Source: Amycolatopsis sp. QT-25
Lineage (GTDB): Bacteria; Actinomycetota; Actinomycetes; Mycobacteriales; Pseudonocardiaceae
DNA: 64,000 nt
Assembly (NCBI RefSeq): GCF_029369745.1
Contig: NZ_CP120210.1
Location: 1,364,001 to 1,428,000, forward strand
Reading direction: 5' to 3'
Shown: in pieces, positions 52,710 to 64,000 of the stretch
How the letters are laid out: every line of letters begins with the position of its first letter
Numbering within the stretch: the first letter of the stretch is position 1
Translations under genes and position numbers: made by a program
The notes under the pieces: model-generated
Told to the model about the DNA's origin: nothing
The model's input: the letters and a program-made list of their open reading frames with translations, nothing else
Databases searched by the model: none

Positions 52710-55700
52710 ACGCGTCAACCACGCGGTCCGGATCGGCGCTCGCGGAGATCTGGCCGCTGTCCCCGATGCAGGAGGGGATGCTCTATCACGCCTCGCTCCT
52801 GTCCGAGGACGCTCCCGACATCCAGACGACCCAGCAGACGCAGTTCCTCGACGGACCGCTGGACGCGAAACGGTTCCGGGAATCGTGGGAGATCCTTCTC
52901 GACCGGCATGCGGCGCTTCGCGCTTGCTTCCACCGGCGGAAGTCCGGAGAGCCGGTCCAGCTCGTTTTCCGGGGTGCGAAGCTTCCCTGGGCCGAACACG
53001 ATCTGTCCCACCTGGCCGAACCGGACGCGCTGGCCGAGGTGAGCTCGATCGCGGAGAAGGAGCGGGCCGGGAAATTCGACCTGGCGAAGCCTCCGCTGCT
53101 GCGGCTGACGCTGATCCGGCTCGGCCGGGACCGGCACTGCCTGGTGACGACGAGCCATCACCTGGTCATGGACGGGTGGTCGCGGGCGATCCTCGAATCG
53201 GAACTCCTCGACATCTACGCGGCGGGCGGGGCCGGCCCGCGGCTGCGGCCCGCGGGCTCCTACGGGGACTATCTGGCCTGGCTCGACCGACAGGACAAGC
53301 AGGCGGCCCGAGCGGCGTGGCACGCGGAACTGGCCGGTGCCGACGGATCGTCGCTCGGGCTCCCGGAACGGCCGGGTACGGCGCTCGGCACACCGGCCCG
53401 CGAACTGATCCGGCATTCACCGGACTTCACGTCCACGCTGGCCGACTTCGCCCGCGGGCACGGGCTGACGCTGAACACGCTGGTGCAAGGGGCGTGGGCG
53501 GTGGTGCTGGCCCGGCTGGCGCGTCGTCGTGACGTGGTGTTCGGCGCGGTGGTTTCGGGGCGCCCCGCGGAGCTGCCCGGCGTGGAACAGACCGTGGGGC
53601 TGTTCATCGGCACCGTGCCGGTGCGGGTGCGCCTGGACGGCGGGCAGTCGATCCTCGGGCTCCTGACGGAATTGCAGGAGCGGCAGTCCGCGCTGGTGCC
53701 GCATCACCATCTCGGCCTGCCGGAGATCCAGAAGCTCGGCGGGGCGGGTTTCGACACGGTCGTGGGATTCGAGAACTACGCCGATCCGGCGGCGGGCGCG
53801 GTCTCCCCGAGCGGCCTCCGCCTGTCCCTGCGGGAGTACCACCAGGCGGCGCCGTACGCGATGACCCTGGTGGTCATGCCCGGCGAGAGTCTCGAGACCG
53901 ATTTGCAGTACCAGCCGGAGCTGGTCGGCGCGTCCCTGGCCGAACAGGCCCACCGCGGGCTCGTCCGGGTGCTGGAGCGGATGATCGCGGAACCGGCGGC
54001 GCCGGTGGGACGGCTCGACGTGGTCGGTGCCGCCGAACGGGAGCTGGTCGTCGAACGGTGGAACGACACCGGCGACGGGGTGCCCGCGGTGTCGGTGCCG
54101 GAGTTGTTCCGCGAGCAGGTGCGCAAGGCACCCGGCGCGACGGCGGTGATCGACGGCGACCGGGTCTGGTCCTTCGCGGAGCTCGACGAATGGGCGGGCC
54201 GGGTGGCGGGCGCCTTGACGGCGAGGGGGGTGCGCCGGGGCGACCGGGTCGGGGTCGTGCTGGAACGGTCGGCGGAGCTGGTGGCGGCCTGGCTCGGGGT
54301 CTGGAAGGCGGGAGCGGCGTTCGTGCCGGTCTCGCCGGACTACCCGGCGGACCGGGTGGCCTTCATGCTGGCGGACTCTTCGGTCGCGGCGGTGGTGTGC
54401 GCAGCGGGGACCTCGGATCTGGTGCCCGCGGGATACGCGCGGATCGTGGTGGACGAAGCCATCGAGGGCGCCCTCGCCCCGATCTCCGTCCGGGCGGAGG
54501 ACCCGGCCTACGTGATCTACACGTCCGGATCGACCGGGACCCCGAAGGGCGTGGTGGTCCAGCACCGGGCCGCGGCGATCCTGGTGGGAGATCCGGGGTG
54601 GGCGGTCGGGCCCGGCGACACGGTGCTGATGCACGCTCCGCACACCTTCGACGCGTCGGTGTACGACCTGTGGGTGTCGCTCGGCGCGGGGGCGGGGGTG
54701 CTGCTCGCCGAGCCCGGCTTGGTCGACGCGGAGCGGCTCGCCGCCTACGTGACCAAGGGCGTCACCTCGGTGGTGATGATGGCGGGGCAGTTCCGGGCGC
54801 TGGCACAGGAGTCGCCGGAGGTCTTCTCGGGATTGCGCGAACTGCTGCTGAGCGGCGACGTGGTGCCGTCCGAGGTGGTGGACCGGGTCCGGCGGGCCTG
54901 CCCGCGGTTGCGGATCTGGCACGCGTACGGCCCGACCGAGGCCGCGGTGTGCGTGTCGTCGAAGGCGATCGAGCCGGGGGAGCGGCTCGCGCCGACGTTG
55001 CCGATCGGCGGGCCGCTGCCGGGCAGGCGGCTGTATGTGCTGGACCTCTTCCTGCGCCCGGTGCCGCCGGGTGTCGCGGGTGAGCTGTACATCGGCGGCG
55101 ACGCGGTGGCACAGGGGTATCTGGGCCGCCCGGCGTTGACGTCGGAGCGGTTCGTCGCGGATCCGTTCGCCGCCGGCCGGAGGATGTACCGGACCGGGGA
55201 CGTGGCGTACTGGACGGACGAGGGCGAGCTGGTGTTCGCCGGCCGGGCCGACGACCAGGTCAAGATCCGTGGCTTCCGGGTGGAGCCGGGTGAGATCGAG
55301 GCGGCGCTGGCGGCGCTGCCCGGGGTCGATCAGGCGGTGGTGGTGGCCCGTGACGGCCGGTTGATCGGCTACGTCGTGTCCGGCGGCGAGGTGGATCCGA
55401 GACGGCTGCGCGAGCAGGTCGCCGAGACGTTGCCGGACCATCTGGTGCCGGCGGCGGTCGTGGCGGTGGACGCCTTGCCCGTGACGGCGAACGGCAAGGT
55501 CGACCGGGCGGCGTTGCCGGATCCCGATTTCGGCGGACTGGTTTCCGGCCGGGAGCCGGTGACCGAAGCGGAGCGGGCGTTGTGCGCGCTCTTCGCCGAA
55601 GTGCTCGGTCTGGACCGGATCGGCGCGGACGACAGTTTCTTCGAATTGGGCGGGGATTCGCTCCTGTCGATGCAATTGGCGGCGCGGGCGCATCGCGACG

Positions 55701-55891
55701 GGATGACGTTCGGCGCGCGGGAGGTGTTCGAGTACCGGACGCCTTCGAAAATCGCGGCGATCATCGGCCGCGGAACGGCCGCCCCCGCCGGGGGAGGGCA
55801 GGCGGACGTCGCCCTGCTCGACATCGGACGCGACGAGATCGACGAATTCGAAGCCGAGTTCGACGCCGAGGGTCCCTTCCTCGGTACCTGA
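52706..55891 (+). CDS. Glycopeptide NRPS, module 3 (C-A-T)
   Basis: The 1,061-residue protein starts at a GTG overlapping the previous stop (GTGA). Domains: C3 (about 10-455; [13 protein letters not shown] near 150), A3 (about 460-930; [11 protein letters not shown] near 607) and T3 (near 945-1010; [11 protein letters not shown]). A3 pocket residues read D-A-Y-V-L-S-A-V-C, close to the 3,5-dihydroxyphenylglycine (Dpg) group; the Ser at position 301 is unusual. A stand-alone module 3 with Dpg indicates a ristocetin/teicoplanin-type peptide; vancomycin-type clusters put modules 1-3 on one protein and use Asn at position 3. The tail [18 protein letters not shown] is cut short by GPFLGT, because the stop lies inside a palindromic repeat. 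Confidence 0.95.
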   Translation: MNASTTRSGSALAEIWPLSPMQEGMLYHASLLSEDAPDIQTTQQTQFLDGPLDAKRFRESWEILLDRHAALRACFHRRKSGEPVQLVFRGAKLPWAEHDLSHLAEPDALAEVSSIAEKERAGKFDLAKPPLLRLTLIRLGRDRHCLVTTSHHLVMDGWSRAILESELLDIYAAGGAGPRLRPAGSYGDYLAWLDRQDKQAARAAWHAELAGADGSSLGLPERPGTALGTPARELIRHSPDFTSTLADFARGHGLTLNTLVQGAWAVVLARLARRRDVVFGAVVSGRPAELPGVEQTVGLFIGTVPVRVRLDGGQSILGLLTELQERQSALVPHHHLGLPEIQKLGGAGFDTVVGFENYADPAAGAVSPSGLRLSLREYHQAAPYAMTLVVMPGESLETDLQYQPELVGASLAEQAHRGLVRVLERMIAEPAAPVGRLDVVGAAERELVVERWNDTGDGVPAVSVPELFREQVRKAPGATAVIDGDRVWSFAELDEWAGRVAGALTARGVRRGDRVGVVLERSAELVAAWLGVWKAGAAFVPVSPDYPADRVAFMLADSSVAAVVCAAGTSDLVPAGYARIVVDEAIEGALAPISVRAEDPAYVIYTSGSTGTPKGVVVQHRAAAILVGDPGWAVGPGDTVLMHAPHTFDASVYDLWVSLGAGAGVLLAEPGLVDAERLAAYVTKGVTSVVMMAGQFRALAQESPEVFSGLRELLLSGDVVPSEVVDRVRRACPRLRIWHAYGPTEAAVCVSSKAIEPGERLAPTLPIGGPLPGRRLYVLDLFLRPVPPGVAGELYIGGDAVAQGYLGRPALTSERFVADPFAAGRRMYRTGDVAYWTDEGELVFAGRADDQVKIRGFRVEPGEIEAALAALPGVDQAVVVARDGRLIGYVVSGGEVDPRRLREQVAETLPDHLVPAAVVAVDALPVTANGKVDRAALPDPDFGGLVSGREPVTEAERALCALFAEVLGLDRIGADDSFFELGGDSLLSMQLAARAHRDGMTFGAREVFEYRTPSKIAAIIGRGTAAPAGGGQADVALLDIGRDEIDEFEAEFDAEGPFLGT

Positions 55892-55936
55892 AGGCTTCCT
55901 TCCTCGCGCCTGGGTACAGGAAGGGCCTTCGTGTAC
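55884..55936. repeat. GTACATGAAGG-family palindrome overlapping the module-3 stop codon
   Basis: GTACCTGAAGGCTTCCTTCC and a degenerate right arm (AGGAAGGGCCTTCGTGTAC) surround the usual loop TCGCGCCTGGGTAC. The TGA at 55889-55891 is inside the left arm. It is the only copy within an operon; its mismatched stem may let transcription pass. Confidence 0.8.
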
Positions 55937-55998
55937 TTCACCTTCACGCTCGACAAAAGGCACCTTGGACATGTTGTCCGGTCCGGCGTTTCAGGCGG

Positions 55999-56115
55999 AT
56001 GATCCTTGCACAGGGGGAAAACACCCTGCCTGACGCCGCCATCCTCGACCCGGGCAAAGACGAGATCGAGGAATTCGAGGCTGAGTTCGGCGACGAACTT
56101 CAAGCCCTTCGCTGA
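55999..56115 (+). pseudogene. Detached copy of the NRPS C-terminal docking tail
   Basis: A 38-codon frame ends AILDPGKDEIEEFEAEFGDE followed by LQALR and a stop, 15 bp before the next NRPS gene. This closely repeats the end of module 3 ([20 protein letters not shown]) at both protein and DNA level and also resembles the tail of the module 1-2 protein. The ATG has only a poor ribosome site. I read it as the original or a duplicated tail left outside the gene after the palindrome arrived; a translated free docking peptide is the alternative. Confidence 0.6.
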
Positions 56116-56130
56116 TCGAGGGAGATATTG

Positions 56131-59100
56131 ATGGCTCAGTCGCGGATCGAGGAAATCTGGCCGCTGTCGCCGCTGCAGGCCGGGTTGCTCTTCCACGCGG
56201 TCTACGACGGTGAAGGCCCCGACGTCTACATAGGACAGTGGATCCTGGACCTCGACGGGCCGGTGGACGCCGGAAGGCTGCGCGAGGCCTGGGCGGCCGT
56301 GCTGGCCAGGCACGCCCCGCTGCGGGCCTGCTTCCGGCAGCGCAAAACGGGTGAGACGGTACAGCTCATCGCCCGGCAGGTGGAACTGCCGTGGCGGGAG
56401 GTCGACCTCTCCCACCTCGAAGACGCCGAAGAAGCCGTGCGGGAACTCTCCGAAGAGGACCGGACGAAGCGCTTCGATCTCGCGCAGGCACCGTTGCTGC
56501 GCTTGACTTTGCTCCGGCTCGGGCAGGAAACGCACCGCCTCGTGGTGACCTGTCACCACACGATCCTCGACGGCTGGTCGCTGCCGATCGTGGTCGACGA
56601 GATGTCGGAACTGTACGCGGCGGGCGGGGACAGGCCGTCGCTGCCGGAAGTGACCTCCTACGGGGCCTATCTCGCGTGGCTGAACCGGCAGGACAAGACG
56701 CGGTCGCTGTCGGCGTGGACGGCGGAGCTGAGCGGTGCCGAGGAGCCGACACTGGTGGCGCCCGCCGATTCCGGCCGGGCGCCGTCGGTACCGGAGAGCG
56801 TCGAGGTCCGGCTTCCGTCGGCTCTCCTGCGCTCGCTGGGTGAGCTGGCCCGCGGGCAGGGGTTGACGCTGAACACGGTCGTCCAGGGCGCGTGGGCGAT
56901 GGTGCTGGCGCGGCTCGCCGGCCGGACCGACGTGGTGTTCGGCGCGACGGTGTCGGCGCGCCCGCCGGATCTGCCCGGCGTGGAAGGAATGGTGGGGCTG
57001 TTCCTCAACACGGTTCCCGTGCGCGTGCGGCTGCACGGCGCCACCCCGGTCACGGAACTGCTGACGGATCTGCAGAAACGGCAGTCGGCCCTCATCCCCG
57101 ACCAGTACGTGGGGTTGGCGGACATCCAGCACGAGGCCGGCCCCGGTGCCGTCTTCGACACGCTGATCGTCTTCGAGAAGTTCCACCACGAGCCCGGCGA
57201 CCGGGAAACCCTGGTCACCAGGATCAACCAGGGCCGGATCGCCGCCCACTACCCGCTGACACTGGTCGCCGTCCCCGGCGAGTCGCTGCTCCTCAAACTC
57301 GACTATCTGCCGGATCTGTTCGACCGGGACACCGCGCTTTCCATCCTCGAACGCTTCGGTGAGGTGCTGCGCCGCCTGACCGGCGCGGCCGACCTCACGG
57401 TGGCCGACGTTGAGGTGACGACCGGGGCCGAACGCGACCTGGTGGTGAACCACTGGGGTGCCGCGTCCGCCCCGGCGCCGGGCACGCTTCCCCTGGGGCT
57501 GTTCGACGACCAGGTCGAGAGCCGCCGTGACGAGATCGCGGTCGTCGAGGGTGACTCGGCGCTGTCCTACGGCGAACTGGCCGGGCACGCGGAGCGGATC
57601 GCCGGTTACCTGACCGGCCGGGGCGTCCGGCGCGGTGATCGCGTGGCCGTGGTGATGGACCGCTCGCGCGATCTCGTCGCGACGTTGCTCGCGGTGTGGA
57701 AAGCGGGCGCGGCGTACGTCCCGGTCGACCCCGCCTATCCGGTGGACCGCGTGAAGTTCATGCTCTCCGACGCCGATCCGGCGGCGGTGGTGTGCACGGA
57801 AACGTACCGGAGCGCGGTGCTGGACGGAGGGCTCGAACCGATCGTCCTCGACGATCCGGCGACGCGGCAGGCGGTGGCCGGGGCCACTCGCCGCCCGGCC
57901 GCCGTGAGCGCGCACGACGTCGCCTACGTGATGTACACGTCGGGTTCGACCGGCACGCCGAAGGGGGTCGCGGTGTCCCACGGCGATGTCGCGGCACTGG
58001 TCGGGGAGCCCGGCTGGCGGGTCGGCCCCGGAGACACCGTGCTGATGCACGCCTCGCACGCTTTCGACATCTCCTTGTTCGAGCTGTGGGTGCCGTTGCT
58101 CACGGGTGCCCGGCTGATGCTCGCCGGACCGGGGGCGGTGGACGGCGAAGCGCTCGCGGGTTACGTCGCCGCGGGGGTCACGGCCGCCCACCTCACCGCG
58201 GGCTCCTTCCGCGTGCTGGCGGAGGAGGCGCCGGAGTCGGTCGCCGGTCTGCGCGAGGTGCTGACCGGTGGGGACGCCGTGCCACTGGCGGCGGTGGAGC
58301 GGGTGCGAAAGGTGTGCCCGGAGGTGCGGGTGCGGCATCTCTACGGTCCGACGGAAGCCACGTTGTGTGCGACCTGGTGGGTAGTGGAACCCGGTGCCCC
58401 GACGGGATCGGTGCTGCCGATCGGCCGTCCGCTCGCGGGACGGCGGGCCTACGTCCTCGACGCGTTCCTGCGGCCCGTGCCACCGGGGTCGCCGGGGGAG
58501 CTGTACGTCGCCGGAGCCGGTGTGGCGCAGGGCTACCTGAGCCGTTCGGCGTTGACGGCCGAGCGGTTCGTCGCCGATCCGTTCGTTCCCGGCGCGCGGA
58601 TGTACCGGACCGGGGATCTGGCGTCCTGGACCGGCGAGGGCACGCTGGTCTTCGCCGGACGCGCCGACGATCAGGTGAAGATCCGCGGGTACCGGGTGGA
58701 GCCCGGTGAGGTCGAGGCCGCCCTCGCCGCCCTGCCCGGTGTCGGTCAGGCGGTGGTGCTCGCCCGGCACGAGCAGCTGATCGGTTACGTGGTCGCCGAA
58801 GCCGGACAGGACGCCGACCCGGCGCGGCTGCGCGAACGGCTCGCCGGGACGCTGCCCGAATTCATGATCCCGGCCGCGCTGCTGGTGCTGGACGAGTTGC
58901 CGTTGACGGTCAACGGCAAGGTGGACCGGCAGGCGCTGCCCGAACCGGACTTCTCCTCGAAGGCGGCGGGCCGCGAGCCCTCGACCGAGGCCGAACGAGT
59001 CCTTTGTGGAGTGTTCGCCGACGTGCTCGGCCTGGAGCGGGTCGGCGTGGAGGACAGCTTCTTCGAGCTGGGCGGCGACTCGATCTCGTCGATGCAGGTC

Positions 59101-62100
59101 GCCGCCCGCGCGCGGCGCGAGGGCATCTCCCTGACACCGCGGCTGGTGTTCGAACACCGGACCCCCGGCAGGCTGGCGGTGCTGGCGAACGAGGCCCCGG
59201 TACGTAAGTTCACTGCGGACAGTGCGGCCACGGGTGTCGGTGAGATCCCGTGGACGCCGGTGATGCGGGCCCTCGGGAAGGACGCCTTGCGCCCCGGTTT
59301 CGCGCAGGCGCGCATCGTCGTCACTCCGGCGGGCTTCGACCCGGACGCACTCCCGAAGGCCCTGCAAGCCGTGCTGGACGTGCACGACCTTCTCCGGGTC
59401 CGCGTGGAATCCGATGGACGGCTGATGGTGGCCGCGCCGGGTGCGGTGGCCGCGGCCGGTCTGGTGACGCGGGTGGCGGCGGGCAGCGGTGATATCGGTG
59501 ACAGCGGTGATGTCGATGAACTCGCCGAGCGCGAGGCCAGGACGGCGGCGGGCACGCTGGACCCGGCGGCGGGAATCGTGGCGCGGCTCGTCTGGATCGA
59601 CGCCGGGAACGCCGAGCCGGGCCGGTTGGCCTTCGTGGCGCATCACCTGGCGGTGGACGCGGTCTCGTGGGGGATCCTGCTGCCGGATCTCCGGGCGGCT
59701 TACGACGAGGTCGTCGCCGGTGGAACCCCCGCACTCGAACCCGCGACGACGTCGTACCGGCAGTGGGCGCGACGGCTGACCGAGCAGGCCTCGCGTGAGG
59801 ACACCGTGGCCGAACTCGACCGGTGGATCGCCGTGCTGGAGGGCGCGAAACCGGCGCTGGAACCGCACGCCGGGCAGGCGCACTCGTGGTCGGCGACCCT
59901 GTCCGGATCCGTGGCGCGCGCCTTGGTCGCCCGGGTGCCGGGAGCTTTCCACTGTGGCGTGCAAGACGTCCTGCTGGCCGGGCTCGCCGGTGCGGTGGCC
60001 GCCGACGCCGCGGTTCTGGTGGACGTGGAAGGCCACGGCCGCGACGCCGCCGACGGTGAGGACCTGGTGCGCACCGTCGGCTGGTTCACCAGCGTTCATC
60101 CGGTCCGGCTCGACGTTTCCGGTGTCGATCTCCCGGCCGCGGCGGCCGGGGGAACGGCGGCGGGGGAGTTGCTGAAGACGGTCAAGGAACAGGTCGGCGC
60201 CGTTCCCGGCGACGGGCTCGGTCATGGACTGCTGCGCCATCTCAACCCCGACACCCGGGCCAGGCTGGCCGGGCTCCCGTCCGCGCAGATCGGCTTCACC
60301 TATCTCGGCCGTTCCGGGCACGCCGCCGGGGACGGCGCGTGGCGGCTGACCGACGGGTCGCTCGGCGGTGGCCCGGAGATGGTCCTCGGCCACGCACTGG
60401 AGGCCGGCGCGGACGTGCAGGACACGCCGGCCGGACCCCGGCTGAGGCTCGTCGTGGAAGGCCGGGATCTCGACCCCGCCACGGTGGAGCGGCTCGGCGA
60501 GGCCTGGGCGGAGATGCTGACCGGTCTCGCGGCCCACGGCGCCGCTCCCGGCGCCGGTGGGCACACACCGTCCGATTTCGCTCTCGTCGCTTTGACGCAG
60601 CGGGACGTCACGGAACTCGAGGCCGCGGCGCCGGGACTGACGGACATCTGGCCGCTGTCCCCGCTGCAGGAAGGCATGCTCTTCGAACGTGCCTTCGACG
60701 AGGACGGCGTCGACGTCTACCAGAGCCAGCGGATCCTCGACCTCGACGGACCGCTCGACGCGCGACGGCTGCGCGCCGCCTGGAACCGGGTGCTCTCCCG
60801 GCACGAATCGCTCCGGGCGGGCTTCCACCAGCTCGGCTCGGGTGAAACGGTGCAGGTCATCGTCGACGCGGCCGAAATCCCTTGGCGTGAAGCCGATCTG
60901 TCGCAGCTCGACGAGGCGGACGCGGCCGTGGAGACCGCCCGCCTGCTCGCGGAGGACCAGGCGGAACGGTTCGACGTGACCCGGGCGCCGCTGCTCCGGC
61001 TCACGCTGATCCGCCTCGGCGCGGACCGGCATCGCCTCGTGGTGACGTCGCACCACGTGATCCTGGACGGCTGGTCGACACCGCTCGTCTTGGGCGAGGT
61101 GTCGACCGCCTACGCGGGCGGCCGGAACCTTCCGCCGGCACCGTCCTATCAGGACTACTTGGCGTGGCTGAATGAACAGGACGAGAAGGCGACCCGCGCG
61201 GCTTGGCGGGCCGAGCTCGCCGGCGCGGACGAACCGACCGTGGTGGACGCCGACGCGGGCAAGACGATGGTGATGCCGGACAACCACGCCGAATCGCTGT
61301 CCGAGGAGGAGACGCGGGCCCTCGCCGACTTCGCCCGTGGTCATGACCTGACGTTGAGCACGATCCTGCAGGCCGCGTGGGCCTTGGTACTGGCGCGGCT
61401 GGCGGGCCGGACCGATGTGGTGTTCGGCAACGTGGTGTCCGGGCGGCCGGCGGAGGTGCCGGACGTCGAGCGGGTGGTGGGGATGTTCATCAACACCGTC
61501 CCGGCCCGGGTGCGGTTCGACGGCGGCCGGTCGGTGCTGGAGACGCTCCGGGACCTGCAGGCGCGGCAGTCGACGCTGTCCGAGCACCAGTACCCGGGGC
61601 TGCCGGAGATCCAGAAGGCGGCGGGGCCGGGCGCGGTCTTCGACACCATCGTGATGATCGAGAACTACCCGCACACCGCCGACGGTCTCGGCGACGACGG
61701 CGGGATCAAGATCGGCTCGGTCGCCACCCGGACTGGCACCAGCTATCCGCTGAGCATGAACGCCGGTCTCGGGGATCGCTTGCGGGTCAACGTGTCCTAC
61801 CGGCCGGACCGGATCAGCCGGGAGACGGCCGCCGAGGTCGCGAGGCAGGTCGTGCGGGTCGCCGGACGGATACCCGCGGAGGCTTCGCTTCCCGTCGGCC
61901 GCCTGGCCGTGACGAGCGAAGCGGCACGCGCGTCGGTGGTGGAGCGCTGGAACTCGACCGGCGAAGCGCACGGCGGGCCGTCCGTGGTCGAGGCGTTCCG
62001 GAGCAGGGTGGGCGCCTCGCCGGAGGCGGTGGCGGTCGTCGACGGGGGACGCACCCTGTCCTACGCCGAGCTGGACCGCGCATCGGATCGCCTGGCGGGA

Positions 62101-64000
62101 TACCTGGCCGCGACCGGCGTCCGGCGCGGTGACCGCGTCGGCGTGGTGCTGGAGCGCGGCGTGGACCTGCTCGTCGCCCTCCTCGCGGTGTGGAAAGCGG
62201 GGGCGGCGCAGGTCCCGGTGAACACGGACCATCCCGCGGACCGGATCGAACGGATGCTGTCCGACGCCGGGGCGTCGGTGGCGGTCTGCGTGGAGAAGAC
62301 CCGGACCGCGGTGCCGGACAAGGTCGAGCCGGTGGTCGTGGACGCGCCGGAAGTCGCGGGAGCACGGCACGGGGCACCGTCGCTCACGGTCGGAGCGCAC
62401 GACGTGGCCTACGTGATGTACACGTCGGGGTCGACCGGTGTGCCGAAGGGAGTCGCGGTACCGCACGGCAGCGTGGCGGCACTGGCCTGCGACCCCGGCT
62501 GGTCGCAGGACCCCGGTGATCGCGTGCTGCTGCACGCGTCCCACGCGTTCGACGCCTCGCTGGTCGAGATCTGGGTGCCACTGGTCAGCGGTGCCGCCGT
62601 CGTGGTCGCGGAGCAGGGGGCGGTCGACGCGCAGCGGTTGCGGGAAGCGATCGGACGCGGCGTGACCACCGTCCACCTGACGGCCGGGACCTTCCGGGTC
62701 GTGGCCGAGGAGTCGCCGGAGGCCTTCACCGGGCTGCGGGAGATCTTGACCGGCGGTGACGCCGTGCCGCTCGCCTCCGTCGCGCGGATGCGCCGGGCGT
62801 GCCCGGAGGTCCGGTTCCGCCAGCTCTACGGACCCACCGAGATCACCTTGTGCGCCACGTGGCTCGTCCTCGAACCGGGGGCCGGAACGGGGGACACCCT
62901 GCCGATCGGCGGGCCGCTGGACGGCAGGCAGGCCTACGTCCTCGACGCGTTCCTCCAGCCGGTGGCGCCGAACGTGACCGGGGAGCTGTACCTCGCCGGC
63001 GCCGGGCTGGCACACGGCTACGCGGGCGCCACCGGTCAGACGGCGCGGCGGTTCGTCGCCAACCCGTTCTCCTCCGGCGAGCGCATGTACCGCACCGGGG
63101 ACCTGGCGCGCTGGACCGACGACGGCGAGCTGCTGTTCGCCGGGCGTGCCGACGCCCAGGTGAAGATCCGTGGCTATCGCGTCGAGCCGGGTGAGATCGA
63201 GGCCGCGCTGACGGAGGTCCCCGGCGTCGCGCAGGCGGTCGTGGTGGCACGGGAAGAGCGTCCCGGCGAGAAGCGGCTGATCGCCTACGTCACCGCGGAA
63301 TCGGGACAGAGCCTGGAATCCGGCGCGATCCGCGAGCGGCTCGCGGACCGGCTGCCGGAGTTCATGGTGCCCGCCGCGGTGCTGGTGCTGGACACCTTCC
63401 CGCTGACGCTCAACGGGAAGATCGACCGCGCGGCCCTGCCCGCCCCCGAATTCACCGGGAAGCAGGCCGGTCGCGCCCCGCGCACCGAGACCGAACGCGT
63501 GCTGTGCGACCTGTTCGCCGAGATCCTCGGGCTGGACCGGGTCGGCGCCGACGACGGTTTCTTCGAGCTGGGCGGGGACTCGATCCTCTCCATGCGCTTG
63601 GCCGCCCGTGCGCGGCGCGAGGACCTCGTCTTCGGCGCGAAGCAGGTCTTCGAGCAGAAGACCCCCGCGGCGATCGCGGCGATCGCCGAACGCGGCGGGG
63701 TGGCACGGCCCGACGCCGAGGACGGTGTCGGTGAAGTCGCCTGGACGCCGGTCATGCGGGCGTTGATCGACCGTGATCACCACGCGATGACGCGGGGGGC
63801 GCTCGCGCAGTGGGTCACCGTCGGTGCGCCCGAAGACCTGTCCGCAGAGGTGCTGACCGCCGGTTTGCGCGCCGTGATCGACGCCCACGACCTGGTGCGG
63901 AGCCGGGTCGTCGAGCACGACGGGGAAGAGCCCCGGCTGGTCGTGGCCGACCGGGGAACGGTCGACGCGGCGAGGCTGGTCCAACGGGTCGAGGCCGGCA
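56131..64000 (+). CDS. Glycopeptide NRPS, modules 4-5 and beyond (C-A-T-E-C-A-T-E..., incomplete)
   Basis: The frame opens at an ATG with GAGGGAGAT upstream and stays open to the window edge (2,623 codons). Domains by residue: C4 (about 5-450; [12 protein letters not shown] near 142), A4 (about 460-930; [11 protein letters not shown] near 602), T4 (near 945-1010; [11 protein letters not shown]), E4 (about 1030-1480; [14 protein letters not shown] near 1170), C5 (about 1505-1945; [13 protein letters not shown] near 1638), A5 (about 1955-2430; [11 protein letters not shown] near 2097), T5 (near 2445-2510; [11 protein letters not shown]), start of E5 (from 2530). Pocket residues read D-I-F-H-L-G-L-L-C for A4 and D-A-V-H-L-G-L-L-C for A5; both are Hpg. 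E domains at 4 and 5 fit D-Hpg4 and D-Hpg5. Module 6 probably follows on the same protein. Confidence 0.95.
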   Translation, partial: MAQSRIEEIWPLSPLQAGLLFHAVYDGEGPDVYIGQWILDLDGPVDAGRLREAWAAVLARHAPLRACFRQRKTGETVQLIARQVELPWREVDLSHLEDAEEAVRELSEEDRTKRFDLAQAPLLRLTLLRLGQETHRLVVTCHHTILDGWSLPIVVDEMSELYAAGGDRPSLPEVTSYGAYLAWLNRQDKTRSLSAWTAELSGAEEPTLVAPADSGRAPSVPESVEVRLPSALLRSLGELARGQGLTLNTVVQGAWAMVLARLAGRTDVVFGATVSARPPDLPGVEGMVGLFLNTVPVRVRLHGATPVTELLTDLQKRQSALIPDQYVGLADIQHEAGPGAVFDTLIVFEKFHHEPGDRETLVTRINQGRIAAHYPLTLVAVPGESLLLKLDYLPDLFDRDTALSILERFGEVLRRLTGAADLTVADVEVTTGAERDLVVNHWGAASAPAPGTLPLGLFDDQVESRRDEIAVVEGDSALSYGELAGHAERIAGYLTGRGVRRGDRVAVVMDRSRDLVATLLAVWKAGAAYVPVDPAYPVDRVKFMLSDADPAAVVCTETYRSAVLDGGLEPIVLDDPATRQAVAGATRRPAAVSAHDVAYVMYTSGSTGTPKGVAVSHGDVAALVGEPGWRVGPGDTVLMHASHAFDISLFELWVPLLTGARLMLAGPGAVDGEALAGYVAAGVTAAHLTAGSFRVLAEEAPESVAGLREVLTGGDAVPLAAVERVRKVCPEVRVRHLYGPTEATLCATWWVVEPGAPTGSVLPIGRPLAGRRAYVLDAFLRPVPPGSPGELYVAGAGVAQGYLSRSALTAERFVADPFVPGARMYRTGDLASWTGEGTLVFAGRADDQVKIRGYRVEPGEVEAALAALPGVGQAVVLARHEQLIGYVVAEAGQDADPARLRERLAGTLPEFMIPAALLVLDELPLTVNGKVDRQALPEPDFSSKAAGREPSTEAERVLCGVFADVLGLERVGVEDSFFELGGDSISSMQVAARARREGISLTPRLVFEHRTPGRLAVLANEAPVRKFTADSAATGVGEIPWTPVMRALGKDALRPGFAQARIVVTPAGFDPDALPKALQAVLDVHDLLRVRVESDGRLMVAAPGAVAAAGLVTRVAAGSGDIGDSGDVDELAEREARTAAGTLDPAAGIVARLVWIDAGNAEPGRLAFVAHHLAVDAVSWGILLPDLRAAYDEVVAGGTPALEPATTSYRQWARRLTEQASREDTVAELDRWIAVLEGAKPALEPHAGQAHSWSATLSGSVARALVARVPGAFHCGVQDVLLAGLAGAVAADAAVLVDVEGHGRDAADGEDLVRTVGWFTSVHPVRLDVSGVDLPAAAAGGTAAGELLKTVKEQVGAVPGDGLGHGLLRHLNPDTRARLAGLPSAQIGFTYLGRSGHAAGDGAWRLTDGSLGGGPEMVLGHALEAGADVQDTPAGPRLRLVVEGRDLDPATVERLGEAWAEMLTGLAAHGAAPGAGGHTPSDFALVALTQRDVTELEAAAPGLTDIWPLSPLQEGMLFERAFDEDGVDVYQSQRILDLDGPLDARRLRAAWNRVLSRHESLRAGFHQLGSGETVQVIVDAAEIPWREADLSQLDEADAAVETARLLAEDQAERFDVTRAPLLRLTLIRLGADRHRLVVTSHHVILDGWSTPLVLGEVSTAYAGGRNLPPAPSYQDYLAWLNEQDEKATRAAWRAELAGADEPTVVDADAGKTMVMPDNHAESLSEEETRALADFARGHDLTLSTILQAAWALVLARLAGRTDVVFGNVVSGRPAEVPDVERVVGMFINTVPARVRFDGGRSVLETLRDLQARQSTLSEHQYPGLPEIQKAAGPGAVFDTIVMIENYPHTADGLGDDGGIKIGSVATRTGTSYPLSMNAGLGDRLRVNVSYRPDRISRETAAEVARQVVRVAGRIPAEASLPVGRLAVTSEAARASVVERWNSTGEAHGGPSVVEAFRSRVGASPEAVAVVDGGRTLSYAELDRASDRLAGYLAATGVRRGDRVGVVLERGVDLLVALLAVWKAGAAQVPVNTDHPADRIERMLSDAGASVAVCVEKTRTAVPDKVEPVVVDAPEVAGARHGAPSLTVGAHDVAYVMYTSGSTGVPKGVAVPHGSVAALACDPGWSQDPGDRVLLHASHAFDASLVEIWVPLVSGAAVVVAEQGAVDAQRLREAIGRGVTTVHLTAGTFRVVAEESPEAFTGLREILTGGDAVPLASVARMRRACPEVRFRQLYGPTEITLCATWLVLEPGAGTGDTLPIGGPLDGRQAYVLDAFLQPVAPNVTGELYLAGAGLAHGYAGATGQTARRFVANPFSSGERMYRTGDLARWTDDGELLFAGRADAQVKIRGYRVEPGEIEAALTEVPGVAQAVVVAREERPGEKRLIAYVTAESGQSLESGAIRERLADRLPEFMVPAAVLVLDTFPLTLNGKIDRAALPAPEFTGKQAGRAPRTETERVLCDLFAEILGLDRVGADDGFFELGGDSILSMRLAARARREDLVFGAKQVFEQKTPAAIAAIAERGGVARPDAEDGVGEVAWTPVMRALIDRDHHAMTRGALAQWVTVGAPEDLSAEVLTAGLRAVIDAHDLVRSRVVEHDGEEPRLVVADRGTVDAARLVQRVEAG

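Noticed and set aside
55369..63984. A very long open reverse frame (over 2,800 codons) opposite the NRPS genes
   Set aside because: It is the mirror of the high-GC forward NRPS coding sequence, whose domains and motifs are continuous. The reverse translation is a low-complexity Arg/Gly/His-rich product with no domains. The same applies to long reverse frames at 43558-46176, 46413-48344, 48384-50069, 50088-51869 and 53417-55972.
1..64000. tRNA, rRNA or riboswitch genes
   Set aside because: I looked for tRNA-like arms, rRNA-like conserved stretches and common riboswitch cores between genes and saw none that I could support by eye. A covariance-model search would be decisive.

Overview
The window is high-GC actinobacterial DNA with strong third-position G/C bias, many GTG starts and regulators typical of the Pseudonocardiales. 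The right third is the left part of a glycopeptide-antibiotic cluster of the kind found in Amycolatopsis. A linked vanHAX operon, a StrR/Bbr-type activator, a prephenate dehydrogenase, an ABC exporter and NRPS genes split as modules 1-2, 3 and 4-onward make Amycolatopsis, close to ristomycin/ristocetin producers, the most economical reading. The genus is inferred.

Positions 1-38,000 are accessory chromosome: mostly one- to three-gene units, often a regulator with a divergent or adjacent enzyme or efflux gene. In order they include: the end of a carboxymuconolactone-decarboxylase gene and a decayed DoxX gene; a BCCT transporter; a GlxA-type AraC regulator; a TetR/FAD-monooxygenase pair; an IS30-family element; an SDR/GT87 pair; an AraC regulator; a secreted intradiol-dioxygenase-like protein; an erythromycin-esterase-like protein; Spo0M; a DszC-like flavin monooxygenase; MarR/MFS; an internally deleted Eis-like gene; a secreted trypsin-like protease; a decayed SAV_2336-like gene next to a small FxSxx-like peptide and a Crp regulator; MarR/EamA; a glycine-rich protein; P450 divergent from a DrrAB-like ABC transporter; an AfsR-like regulator; a PEBP protein; a frameshifted esterase; a DUF1540 protein; an integrin-like repeat protein; a ThuA-like unknown; and a TetR/hydrolase pair.

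Positions 38,028-64,000 are the glycopeptide region. VanH, VanA and VanX rebuild peptidoglycan with D-Ala-D-Lac for self-resistance and end in a strong terminator. After about 1.4 kb without a clear gene comes the StrR-like activator, with a perfect GTCCAA-N17-TTGGAC site in front of it. Then follow pdh (4-hydroxyphenylpyruvate supply for Hpg and Tyr), a TMD-NBD exporter, and the NRPS genes, each overlapping the previous one by 4 bp up to module 3. Binding-pocket residues read by eye predict Hpg-Tyr/Bht-Dpg-Hpg-Hpg for modules 1-5. Hpg1 and Dpg3 indicate a ristocetin/teicoplanin-type heptapeptide rather than a vancomycin type. Modules 6-7 and the tailoring genes lie beyond the right edge, so the final product cannot be named.

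Two features cut across the window. A family of intergenic palindromes (core GTACATGAAGG or GTCCGTGAAGG) occurs about ten times, mainly between convergent genes. One copy is split by the IS30 element. Another overlaps the module-3 NRPS stop codon and is followed by a 38-codon open frame that repeats the NRPS C-terminal acidic tail. Several regulator genes also have clear inverted-repeat operators beside them.
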